Source: Croceibacterium_A sp964439725
Lineage (GTDB): Bacteria; Pseudomonadota; Alphaproteobacteria; Sphingomonadales; Sphingomonadaceae
Assembly (NCBI GenBank): GCA_964439725.1
Contig: CAYTPY010000105.1
Coordinates: 1-6,355, forward strand
Reading direction: 5' to 3'
DNA: 6,355 bases
Numbering within the stretch: the stretch's first letter is position 1; each line of letters starts with the position of its first letter. A model generated the notes under the pieces. That model did no database searches. It saw only the letters and a program-made list of their open reading frames with translations, and was not told the DNA's origin. Below, one piece after another: positions 1 through 5,232 of this stretch. The position numbers and the translations under genes are program-made.

Positions 1-107
1 ACATGCGCCGCGGCCAGTCGCTGATCGTCTGGGCGATCCGCGAGGGCCGGCAGGCGGCGCGCGCGGTGGACGAAGCGCTGATGGGGGTGAGCGAACTGCC
101 GCGCTAG
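1..107 (+). CDS. gltD: Glutamate synthase (NADPH) small subunit, C-terminal end (partial)
   Basis: Only the last 34 codons are in the window; the reading frame begins at base 3 and ends with TAG at 105-107. The translated tail begins MRRGQSLIVWAIREG and continues with RQAARAVDEALMG. This matches the end of the FAD/NADPH-binding domain of GltD-type proteins, where a G-D-x-R-R-G-Q-S-L-V-V-W-A-I-x-E-G-R motif contacts the FAD and is followed by an Ala-rich helix. The small subunit supplies electrons from NADPH to the large subunit GltB for making glutamate from glutamine and 2-oxoglutarate. Related oxidoreductases, such as the dihydropyrimidine dehydrogenase N-domain, share this motif, so the exact name is inferred. 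The gene is convergent with the MarR gene, with 24 bases between the stops and no T-rich terminator. Confidence 0.75.
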   Translation, partial: MRRGQSLIVWAIREGRQAARAVDEALMGVSELPR

Positions 108-131
108 CCCTGGGCCGTGGCCGCAGCGGTC

Positions 132-575
132 CTAGCGTTCGGTCGCTTCGATGGCGCGATCGATCAACGCGAGAAGCGTTGCCATGTCCTTGGGGCCGAG
201 CGCCTCGCGGATTTGGTGCTCTTCCTCGGTCACCAAGGCAAACAGCTCGTGCATCGTCTGCTCGCCTTTCTCGGTGACCACGACCTCGTAGCGGCGGCGG
301 TCGGTCGCCACCCGCTCGCGCTCCACCAGGCCGCGCTTCTCGAGCTGGTCGACGATGCCGACGAGAGCCGACTTGTTGAGCCCGGCGCGGGTCGCCAGCG
401 CGGTCTGCGAGCTGCCGGGATTGGCGGCGATCAGCGCCAGCACGGTGAGCGAGCCGGTCGGCAGGCCATGCGGCGCAGACACAGCGATGGAGCGCGCCGA
501 AAGCGCGTTCCTCAGCAGGCGGACTCTTGGTCCGACCGATCCGCCAAGGATGCCCCAGTCGAGTTTCTTCCCCAC
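132..575 (-). CDS. MarR-family winged-helix transcriptional regulator
   Basis: This 147-aa protein (from the GTG at 575) has the MarR layout. A dimerisation helix is near residues 5-33 (KKLDWGILGGSVGPRVRLL), and the winged helix-turn-helix spans about 43-100. The recognition-helix stretch is AGLNKSALVGIVDQLEKRGL, the wing carries D-R-R-R at 92-95, and C-terminal helices follow for dimer contact. I chose GTG 575 because family homology begins at KKLDW and the length suits MarR proteins (about 140-150 aa). An in-frame ATG at 617 (161 aa) and a GTG at 590 are alternatives. The ATG at 617 would add a basic, non-homologous MNCCKIIGR segment and would leave only 21 bases before the divergent gene, with the palindrome over the start codon. 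No start has a good Shine-Dalgarno sequence. By position it probably represses itself and the dioxygenase gene; its ligand is unknown. Confidence 0.88.
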   Translation of the reverse strand: MGKKLDWGILGGSVGPRVRLLRNALSARSIAVSAPHGLPTGSLTVLALIAANPGSSQTALATRAGLNKSALVGIVDQLEKRGLVERERVATDRRRYEVVVTEKGEQTMHELFALVTEEEHQIREALGPKDMATLLALIDRAIEATER

Positions 576-597
576 AACTCTGCGTCGCACCCGCCCG

Positions 598-625
598 ATA
601 ATTTTGCAACAGTTCATGCGATCAA
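598..625 (-). promoter_or_regulatory. Candidate promoter of the MarR gene
   Basis: On the minus strand TTGATC (620-625, 4/6 to the -35 consensus) is followed after 16 bases by AATTAT (598-603, 4/6 to TATAAT), in an AT-rich island within GC-rich DNA. Transcription would start near 591. That favours the MarR start at 575 or 590 over 617. The -35 box lies inside the palindrome at 611-627, as expected for autorepression. This is pattern matching only. Confidence 0.35.
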
Positions 626-627
626 CT
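611..627. promoter_or_regulatory. Imperfect palindrome, candidate MarR operator
   Basis: The sequence is AGTTCAT-GCG-ATCAACT. The right arm read in reverse complement is AGTTGAT, so 6 of 7 positions match around a 3-base centre. The length and half-site spacing (about 17 bp) suit MarR dimers, which often bind AGTTGA/TCAACT-type half-sites. It lies between the divergent MarR and dioxygenase genes. That MarR binds here is inferred. Confidence 0.5.
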
Positions 628-638
628 AACTGGCTCTG

Positions 639-1562
639 ATGAAGGTCTCTCCTCTCCATCCCTTGTTCGCCGCCGAGCTGGCCGGCGCCGACCTGACACG
701 CGATCCGACGCCCGAGCTCGTGGAGATCGTCGAAGAGGCGATGGCGCAATACGGCGTCCTGGTCGTACGCGACGCGCGCATAGACGATGCGCAGCACAAA
801 CGCTTCACGCGGGCTTTCGGACCGCTCGAGCTACCCAGCCGCCAAGCCGGGGGGCTGGCGCACCCGGCAGGCAAGCGAGTGATCGACCCCGAGATGTTCT
901 ACGCCGGCAATCTCGATCCGGATGGCGAGATCATGGCTTATGGCTCCGAAGGCTACCGGCTGGCTCAGGGCGCGGAGCGCTTCCACACCGACAGTTCCTT
1001 CCATGCGATGCCGACCAAGTGGTCGCTGCTACACGGTGTCGAAACCCCGCCGCCCGATGTCGGCGGCGATACGCTGTTTGCCGACTCGCGCGCCGCCTAC
1101 GATACTCTGCCGGCGGACATGCAAGCCCGGCTCGAAGGCCTGGTCGGCATACACGACTTCTGGGAAGGTCGCCGCCGCGCCGGCCTCAAGGGTGAGATCA
1201 CGCCCGAGATGCGCGCCATCATCCCGTTCGATCCGGTGTCGCACCCGATCGTCCGCACTCTGCCGCACGGCCGCAAGACGCTGTTCATCGGCGGACATTG
1301 CATTGGTATCGAAGGCATGGACGCCGATGAGGGCCGTGCGCTGGTCGAGGACCTATACGCCCAATCGACACAGGATCGCTTCGTCTACCGCCATCACTGG
1401 CGCCAGTACGATCTCGTCATTTGGGACAACCGCTGCACGATGCATGCCGCCACCCCGTTGACCTCGACCGTCTACCGCCGCGATATGCGCCGTACCACGG
1501 TAAACGAGAGCGGGCCTGAGATGTCCGCTTACGAGTGGATCGCACAGGGCTGCCCCGCCTAA
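639..1562 (+). CDS. TauD/TfdA-family Fe(II)/2-oxoglutarate-dependent dioxygenase
   Basis: This 307-aa protein is close to the usual family length of 280-300. The iron-binding facial triad is visible: H116-x-D118 in ERFHTDSSFH and the distal H269 in WDNRCTMHAATP. The 2-oxoglutarate-binding arginine is expected 11-15 residues after H269, and R280, R281, R284 and R285 are candidates. GGDTLFAD (142-149) is the conserved strand with the Thr that contacts the cosubstrate. Such enzymes couple 2-oxoglutarate decarboxylation to hydroxylation of a substrate, often cleaving sulfonate, sulfate-ester or aryloxy-alkanoate bonds; the substrate cannot be read from the sequence. The start MKVSPLHPLF fits the family N-terminus. 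No Shine-Dalgarno sequence precedes it, so it may be leaderless. It is divergent from the MarR gene, which probably controls it, and no transporter gene accompanies it. Confidence 0.9.
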   Translation: MKVSPLHPLFAAELAGADLTRDPTPELVEIVEEAMAQYGVLVVRDARIDDAQHKRFTRAFGPLELPSRQAGGLAHPAGKRVIDPEMFYAGNLDPDGEIMAYGSEGYRLAQGAERFHTDSSFHAMPTKWSLLHGVETPPPDVGGDTLFADSRAAYDTLPADMQARLEGLVGIHDFWEGRRRAGLKGEITPEMRAIIPFDPVSHPIVRTLPHGRKTLFIGGHCIGIEGMDADEGRALVEDLYAQSTQDRFVYRHHWRQYDLVIWDNRCTMHAATPLTSTVYRRDMRRTTVNESGPEMSAYEWIAQGCPA

Positions 1563-1564
1563 TC

Positions 1565-1589
1565 ACGGCTGAGCAAGGCCGGCCGTTTA
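1565..1589 (+). terminator. Weak hairpin between convergent stop codons
   Basis: ACGGCTG (1565-1571) can pair with CGGCCGT (1580-1586), giving 7 pairs including one T-G wobble and an 8-base loop, followed by TTTA. The hairpin fills the gap between the dioxygenase stop (1560-1562) and the ung stop (1587-1589), so it could serve as a shared terminator. The T-run is very short, so termination strength is doubtful. Confidence 0.35.
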
Positions 1590-2264
1590 CCAGTCGATCC
1601 GGCCCCGCCCTTGCGCCTCGAGGAACGCGTTCGCCTTGCTGAACGGTTTCGAACCGAAAAACCCCCGGTGCGCTGATAGCGGGCTGGGGTGGGGCGACGT
1701 GAGGATCAGGTGCCGCTGGTTCTGCGCCAGCTCCGGCACTTTCATCGCCTTGTTGCGCGCCTGGCTGCCCCACAGGATGAACACGCTGGGCTCTTCGCGC
1801 GCCGCCACGGCGGCGACCGCCGCGTCGGTAATCGCTTCCCAGCCTTTGCCGGCATGGCTGCCCGCTTGCCCCGCCTCGACCGTCAGGCAGGTGTTGAGCA
1901 GCAGCACGCCCTGCTTGGCCCAGCGCTCCAGGTTGCCATGCGGCGGAACTTCGACGCCGAGATCCTCGCGGAGCTCCTTGTAGATGTTGACCAGCGAGGG
2001 CGGCGATCGCACGCCTGCCGGAACCGAGAAGCACAGCCCGTGCGCCTGCCCAGGGCCATGATAGGGGTCCTGCCCCAGAATCACGGCTCGGATTTCATGG
2101 AGCGGGGTCAGCTCGAGCGCCCGGAGTCGCTGTCCACGCGGCGGATAGACCAGCTTGCCTGCCGCCTCTTCCTGGCTCAGCCAGCCGCCCAGGCGCCGCG
2201 CCTCGGGCGTCTGCAGCACGGGCGCCAGCGCTGCACGCCAGCTTTCGGGAACGCTTTCGCTCAT
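1587..2264 (-). CDS. ung: Uracil-DNA glycosylase, family 1
   Basis: This 225-aa protein is full length for family 1 UDG. The water-activating motif GQDPYHGPGQAHG (64-76) contains the catalytic Asp66. F79 stacks on uracil, N124 in LLLNTCLTVE reads the base, and the leucine-loop motif HPSPLSAHRG (192-201) carries catalytic His192 and the minor-groove Leu196. The enzyme removes uracil arising from cytosine deamination or dUTP misincorporation and so starts base-excision repair. The start MSESVPESW was chosen because the frame continues upstream only as antisense to the exonuclease gene. There is no recognisable Shine-Dalgarno sequence before the ATG. The gene is monocistronic, convergent with the dioxygenase gene and divergent from the exonuclease gene across 81 bases with no clear promoter box. 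Confidence 0.97.
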   Translation of the reverse strand: MSESVPESWRAALAPVLQTPEARRLGGWLSQEEAAGKLVYPPRGQRLRALELTPLHEIRAVILGQDPYHGPGQAHGLCFSVPAGVRSPPSLVNIYKELREDLGVEVPPHGNLERWAKQGVLLLNTCLTVEAGQAGSHAGKGWEAITDAAVAAVAAREEPSVFILWGSQARNKAMKVPELAQNQRHLILTSPHPSPLSAHRGFFGSKPFSKANAFLEAQGRGRIDW

Positions 2265-2345
2265 CGGCGGGCAAGCTAGGCCGGCGCAGAAGCTGCCGCC
2301 AGCCGCCCCTTTCCCTCTATCCCCAATGCGCCTAAGGCCCCGCCA

Positions 2346-2966
2346 ATGGCAGTCCATTTCCATGAAGAAGACTTGCCCGCCGGCGTCCTCGCGCCCGGGC
2401 CGGTCGCCGTCGATACCGAGACCATGGGCCTCGTCACGCCGCGCGATCGGCTCTGCGTGGTGCAGATCAGCGACGGGCAGGGTGACGAGCACCTCGTGCG
2501 GTTTGCCGTCGGCAGCCGCTACGAAGCTCCGAATCTCAAGGCGGTCCTCGCCGATCCGGCGCGAGTGAAGCTCTATCACTTCGCCCGCTTCGACTTGGCC
2601 GCGATCGAATATTACCTCGGCGTCGTCGCCGCGCCGGTGTTCTGCACCAAGATCGCCAGCAAGCTGACGCGGACCTACACCGACCGCCACGGTCTCAAGG
2701 ACATCGTGCGCGAACTGCTCGGCGAGGAAATCTCCAAGCAGCAGCAGTCGAGCGACTGGGGTGCGCCTGAGTTGAACGAGGCGCAGCGCGAATACGCCGC
2801 ATCGGACGTGCGCTACCTCCACCGCATGGTTGCGATCTTCGAACAGAGGCTCGCACGCGAAGGACGCACCGCGATGGCGCAGGCTTGCTTCGATTTCCTC
2901 CCCGTTCGCGCGCGGCTCGACCTCGCTGGCTGGGCCGACCGCGACATTTTCTCCCACGCTGATTGA
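2346..2966 (+). CDS. rnd: Short RNase D-type 3'-5' exonuclease (DEDDy family)
   Basis: This 206-aa protein consists only of the DEDDy exonuclease domain and lacks the HRDC domains of the roughly 370-aa E. coli RNase D. Metal-binding residues are visible: D23 and E25 in VAVDTETMGL (motif I), D83 in HFARFDLAAIE (motif II), and Y150 with D154 in REYAASDVRYLH (motif III). GLKDIVRELLG (116-126) is the usual family segment. It is expected to trim 3' ends of stable RNA, but a role in DNA or small RNA turnover cannot be excluded. AAGG at 2334-2337 is a suitable ribosome-binding site 8 bases before ATG. In alphaproteobacteria this short form commonly precedes lptC, as here, and probably shares its transcript: 26 bases separate its stop from the lptC start. 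Confidence 0.92.
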   Translation: MAVHFHEEDLPAGVLAPGPVAVDTETMGLVTPRDRLCVVQISDGQGDEHLVRFAVGSRYEAPNLKAVLADPARVKLYHFARFDLAAIEYYLGVVAAPVFCTKIASKLTRTYTDRHGLKDIVRELLGEEISKQQQSSDWGAPELNEAQREYAASDVRYLHRMVAIFEQRLAREGRTAMAQACFDFLPVRARLDLAGWADRDIFSHAD

Positions 2967-2992
2967 AGGGGCGGCGGCGCTCCGGAGCGACC

Positions 2993-3637
2993 ATGAGCCA
3001 GCAGGCCGACCAGATCCGCAACCGCCGCCGGGCTTTTGCCTTTCCGGGCGGCCGGCTCGACAAGGCGGTCAAGCTCCTCGCGGTGCTGCTCCCGGCGCTA
3101 GTCGGCGCGATTGCCGCGGCCATGCTGATCGCGCCGCTTGGCCCCCGCGGCGAAGTCAGCTTTCTGCTCGACCGCAACAAAGTCGATACTGCCTCCGAAC
3201 GCCTGCGCGTCGATGACGCGATGTACCGCGGCCGGGACAACGCCGGGCGGCCATTCTCGGTGACCGCGGGCGATGCCGTGCAGCGCAGCGCCAGCGTACC
3301 CGTGGTGCAACTGTCGGATCTCACGGCCCGCATGCTGCTTTCCAGCGGCCCCGCCGTGCTTGCCGCGCCGGCCGGGCGTTACCAGATTCAGGATCAACAG
3401 CTCACGGTCGACGGCATCGTCCGCTTCGCCACCGCCGATGGCTACCGAATGACCGTCAACAACGTGTCGGTCGACCTTCCGGCTCGCACCGTCGTGGGCT
3501 CGGGCGGGGTTCAAGGAGCAGTTCCGGCCGGCACCTTTTCTGCCAACTCGATCGAAGCCGATCTCGAAGCCCGCATCGTTGCGCTTCAGGGCAATGCCCG
3601 GCTGCGCATGGTGCCCGGCCAGATGAGAGCACCATGA
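2993..3637 (+). CDS. lptC: LPS export ABC transporter periplasmic protein LptC
   Basis: This 214-aa protein has a basic N-terminal cytoplasmic stretch (RNRRRAF), one membrane anchor at about residues 27-48 (LLAVLLPALVGAIAAAML), and a periplasmic beta-jellyroll. The LptC-like pattern RYQIQDQQLTVDGIVRF...NVSVDL...SIEADLEARIVALQGNARLRM is visible. LptC docks on the LptB2FG extractor and passes LPS to LptA. I chose ATG 2993 because GGAG (2984-2987) sits 5 bases upstream. A TTG at 2963, overlapping the exonuclease stop, would add ten residues and is less likely. The stop TGA (3635-3637) overlaps an ATG that opens a 16-codon ORF reaching lptA. Sequence conservation in LptC is low, so the call rests on both the fold-like pattern and the lptA neighbour. 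Confidence 0.9.
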   Translation: MSQQADQIRNRRRAFAFPGGRLDKAVKLLAVLLPALVGAIAAAMLIAPLGPRGEVSFLLDRNKVDTASERLRVDDAMYRGRDNAGRPFSVTAGDAVQRSASVPVVQLSDLTARMLLSSGPAVLAAPAGRYQIQDQQLTVDGIVRFATADGYRMTVNNVSVDLPARTVVGSGGVQGAVPAGTFSANSIEADLEARIVALQGNARLRMVPGQMRAP

Positions 3638-3684
3638 GCATGGCTTTTCCCGCCCTTCTTCTGACACTAGGATCGCGCCGATGA
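3634..3684 (+). other. 16-codon linker ORF between lptC and lptA (speculative)
   Basis: The ORF encodes MSMAFPALLLTLGSRR. Its ATG overlaps the lptC stop as ATGA (3634-3637), and its stop TGA (3682-3684) overlaps the lptA start as ATGA (3681-3684). It uses a third frame, different from both neighbours. The double overlap would let ribosomes pass from lptC to lptA by translational coupling. AGGA at 3669-3672 can also serve lptA directly, so the ORF may be a coincidence. Confidence 0.2.
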
Positions 3685-4226
3685 CCGACCGCCCCGCCTC
3701 GCTCGCCCGCACGGCTTCCCGTTCGTTCGGCGCCGCTTTCGTCGCCGTGTCGATCGCCGCTCTCGGCCTGTCCTCGTTCGCCGGCGCGCAGACGATCGCC
3801 GGGTTCAATTCGAACCAGCCGGTCAACTATGCCGCCGATCGCATCGAACTGCAGGACCGTCAGAGCCGGGTGGTGCTTTCGGGCAACGTGGTGATCGATC
3901 AGGGCGATCTGCGCCTGACGGCTGGACGCACCACCGTATCCTACACCAACCAGGGATCGCTGCGCATCCAGCGCATTGACGCGACCGGCGGTGTCACTGT
4001 GACCCGCGGCAGCGAATCGGCGCGCGGCGCGGCGGGCGTCTACGACTTCAACCGCCGCGTCATCGTTCTGTCGGGCGGGGTCGCCCTGCGCCGAGGTACC
4101 GACACTCTCAACGGGGGCCGGCTGACGATGGACCTCAACTCGGGCCTCTCCAGCGTCGACGGCACCGGCGCCACCGGCCCTCAAGGCGGCCGCGTCACCG
4201 GCTCGTTCTCCGTCCCGGAGAACTGA
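3681..4226 (+). CDS. lptA: LPS transport periplasmic bridge protein LptA (OstA-like)
   Basis: This 181-aa protein has an N-terminal signal peptide: basic start, hydrophobic core at about 17-33 (FGAAFVAVSIAALGLSSF) and an SFAGA|QT cleavage site after residue 36. The mature part shows the OstA/LptA signature NYAADRIELQDRQSRVVLSGNV (about 49-70). Repeated beta-strand units follow (DLRLTAGRTTVSY, IDATGGVTVTRG, VYDFNRRVIVLSGGVALRRG, DTLNGGRLTMDL). LptA forms the periplasmic bridge that carries LPS from LptC to LptD. AGGA (3669-3672) lies 8 bases before ATG. The gene follows lptC by 43 bases and is probably cotranscribed with it. The usual next gene, lptB (ATPase), is missing: a minus-strand XRE gene ends 9 bases downstream. 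Confidence 0.93.
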   Translation: MTDRPASLARTASRSFGAAFVAVSIAALGLSSFAGAQTIAGFNSNQPVNYAADRIELQDRQSRVVLSGNVVIDQGDLRLTAGRTTVSYTNQGSLRIQRIDATGGVTVTRGSESARGAAGVYDFNRRVIVLSGGVALRRGTDTLNGGRLTMDLNSGLSSVDGTGATGPQGGRVTGSFSVPEN

Positions 4227-4235
4227 GCGGGGGCG

Positions 4236-4427
4236 TCAGTCGCGCAGGAAGATCTCCTCGATCGCCAATCCGAACAGGTCGGCGATGCGGAAGGCCAACG
4301 GCAGCGACGGATCGTACTTGCCGGTCTCGATCGCGTTGACGCTCTGCCGTGAGACGTCGAGGCGCTGGGCGAGATCCTGTTGGCTCCAGCCTCGCTCGGC
4401 GCGCAAGGCTCTAAGGCGGTTCTTCAT
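4236..4427 (-). CDS. Small XRE/Cro-type HTH regulator
   Basis: At 63 aa, this protein is almost entirely one helix-turn-helix domain (about residues 3-57). The HTH is SQQDLAQRLDVSRQSVNAIETG, with recognition helix near VSRQSVNAIE, followed by KYDPSLPLAFRIADLFGLAIEEIF. It is the size and type of compact regulators that usually accompany a membrane protein gene. Its start codon overlaps the stop of the upstream membrane protein gene as ATGA (4424-4427), so the two are translationally coupled on one transcript. Two palindromes before the first gene (5046-5095) are the likely binding sites, giving autoregulation. The signal it senses is unknown; there is no ligand domain. Confidence 0.93.
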   Translation of the reverse strand: MKNRLRALRAERGWSQQDLAQRLDVSRQSVNAIETGKYDPSLPLAFRIADLFGLAIEEIFLRD

Positions 4428-5026
4428 TGAGCTCGGCGCGCCAGCCAGAAGTTGCCGGCGCCGAGGCCGATCGCCCAAACCGGAAAGACCCACCAGGCCA
4501 AGAGGCCGGGGAGCAAGCCGAAGGTCTCGAAGAAGCCCCAGACGGTTCCAAGGACCAGGACAAAGCCCAGCCCGATAAGCGCCGCACTCGTGGCCCGGTG
4601 ACGAAGATACTCGTCCGTCTCCTCCTGAAGATAGCGCACCATCACCACGATCATCGCCACGGCCGGAAGGATTGCCACCACCGCCAGGCCTGAGGTTGCG
4701 GCGGGGCCGGGCCGGTACTGATCGAAAACGTGAACGACGGAGAGGAATGCGGCCATGTAGCAGAAGCCAGCGAGGCCGAGGCGCCGATTGTATCGGGCAA
4801 GGGCCGGGCTCGAATAGCCGCGCTTGCCCAGCATCCTTGCCTGGGCAATCCACATGGGCGGAACCAGGACCAGCGGTACGAACATGATCCAGAGGCGCGC
4901 ACTCCCCTGCACAACGCCGGAAATGTTCAACGCCGCGGCGCAGCCCGTGGCGGCTACGAAGACCGCGGCCCAGCCATGGTAGCTCAGCCCCCACACTTTG
5001 GCCGGATCGGTATCGTTCTGGTGCAT
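4424..5026 (-). CDS. Six-helix integral membrane protein partnered with the XRE regulator
   Basis: I do not recognise a named function. The 200-aa protein has about six hydrophobic segments: 17-38, 44-64, 84-101, 112-131, 146-165 and 172-195. A basic loop (ARMLGKRG...ARYNRR, 64-82) and an acidic loop (QEETDEYLRHR, 134-144) separate them. The D-E-Y-L-R type loop is reminiscent of small membrane proteins encoded beside short XRE regulators, where the membrane protein may sense a condition or modulate the regulator; that role is inference. The start ATG at 5024-5026 is preceded by a purine-rich GGGGGGAAG ribosome-binding site. The stop overlaps the XRE start by ATGA. There are no catalytic motifs, transporter signatures or signal peptide. 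Confidence 0.85.
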   Translation of the reverse strand: MHQNDTDPAKVWGLSYHGWAAVFVAATGCAAALNISGVVQGSARLWIMFVPLVLVPPMWIAQARMLGKRGYSSPALARYNRRLGLAGFCYMAAFLSVVHVFDQYRPGPAATSGLAVVAILPAVAMIVVMVRYLQEETDEYLRHRATSAALIGLGFVLVLGTVWGFFETFGLLPGLLAWWVFPVWAIGLGAGNFWLARRAQ

Positions 5027-5045
5027 GCCGCTTCCCCCCTACCTT

Positions 5046-5065
5046 GTGTCAAGGCGGCTTGACAC
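5046..5065. promoter_or_regulatory. Palindrome 1, candidate XRE operator
   Basis: GTGTCAAG-GCGG-CTTGACAC is a perfect 8-4-8 inverted repeat, 19 bases before the membrane protein start codon. It shares the core GTCAAG-N4-CTTGAC with a second site at 5080-5095. Compact XRE dimers typically bind TGTCAAG/CTTGACA-like half-sites, so the regulator encoded at the end of this operon is the obvious candidate binder. Confidence 0.7.
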
Positions 5066-5079
5066 TCCAGACGCTGAAA

Positions 5080-5095
5080 GTCAAGTGTGCTTGAC
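5080..5095. promoter_or_regulatory. Palindrome 2, candidate XRE operator
   Basis: GTCAAG-TGTG-CTTGAC is a 6-4-6 inverted repeat with the same half-sites as palindrome 1 and a different spacer. The centres are 32 bp apart, about three helical turns, so two dimers would sit on the same face of the DNA. The CTTGAC half-sites contain -35-like TTGAC, but I could not pair them convincingly with a -10 box. Confidence 0.65.
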
Positions 5096-5127
5096 ATAGG
5101 GCGATATGGCTCTTGAGGAAGGCGGTG

Positions 5128-5160
5128 GTGACGGACGTGCTGGTATGTTATGATCGCCGA
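5128..5160 (+). promoter_or_regulatory. Candidate promoter of the thrS leader transcript
   Basis: TATGAT (5149-5154) matches TATAAT at 5 of 6 positions. Six bases separate it from the ATG at 5161, so transcription would begin at or next to the A of that ATG and give a leaderless message. The -35 region is poor: GTGACG (5128-5133, 4/6) has a short 15-base spacer. No Shine-Dalgarno sequence precedes ATG 5161, which agrees with leaderless initiation. Confidence 0.5.
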
Positions 5161-5226
5161 ATGGCCATCGCGACGACCACTATGACTACTACCCAACTCC
5201 TCCGGGGGCTGTCGGTCGCGCGTTGA
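5161..5226 (+). CDS. Threonine-rich leader peptide upstream of thrS
   Basis: This ORF of 21 codons plus TGA begins MAIATTTMTTT and ends QLLRGLSVAR. Six of its 21 residues are threonine, clustered at positions 5-7 and 9-11 (codons ACG ACC ACT, then ACT ACT ACC at 5173-5193). The ORF ends 129 bases before thrS, the gene for the enzyme that charges tRNA-Thr, and is followed by overlapping hairpins. Such a run of the cognate codon before the matching synthetase or biosynthetic gene is the hallmark of ribosome-mediated attenuation: low charged tRNA-Thr stalls the ribosome on these codons. The start sits exactly where transcription should begin, like the leaderless trpL of Sinorhizobium meliloti. 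The peptide itself probably has no function. I see this in the sequence; the regulation is inferred. Confidence 0.75.
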   Translation: MAIATTTMTTTQLLRGLSVAR

Positions 5227-5232
5227 GTTGGG
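5192..5232 (+). promoter_or_regulatory. Attenuator stem 1:2 (protector hairpin)
   Basis: CCCAACTC (5192-5199) pairs perfectly with GAGTTGGG (5225-5232), giving 8 pairs with the end of the leader ORF in the loop. Arm 1 starts inside the last Thr codon, so a ribosome stalled on the later Thr codons would cover it. Arm 2 begins in the leader stop codon. Confidence 0.6.

Noticed and set aside
108..131. Possible terminator hairpin (GGCCG-CAG-CGGTC) between the gltD and MarR stops.
   Set aside because: It is only five pairs with a three-base loop and no T-run, so not supportable as a terminator.
2265..2345. Divergent promoters in the 81-base gap between ung and the exonuclease gene.
   Set aside because: No -10/-35 pair at acceptable spacing on either strand and no palindrome; only the AAGG ribosome-binding site of the exonuclease gene is visible.
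2265..2957. Upstream extension of the ung frame (231 codons) antisense to the exonuclease gene.
   Set aside because: UDG homology begins at MSESVPESW, and the extension overlaps a well-supported DEDDy exonuclease on the other strand.
3098..4184. Two long minus-strand frames across lptC and lptA.
   Set aside because: They are shadows of lptC and lptA with Arg/Ala-rich composition and no family features.
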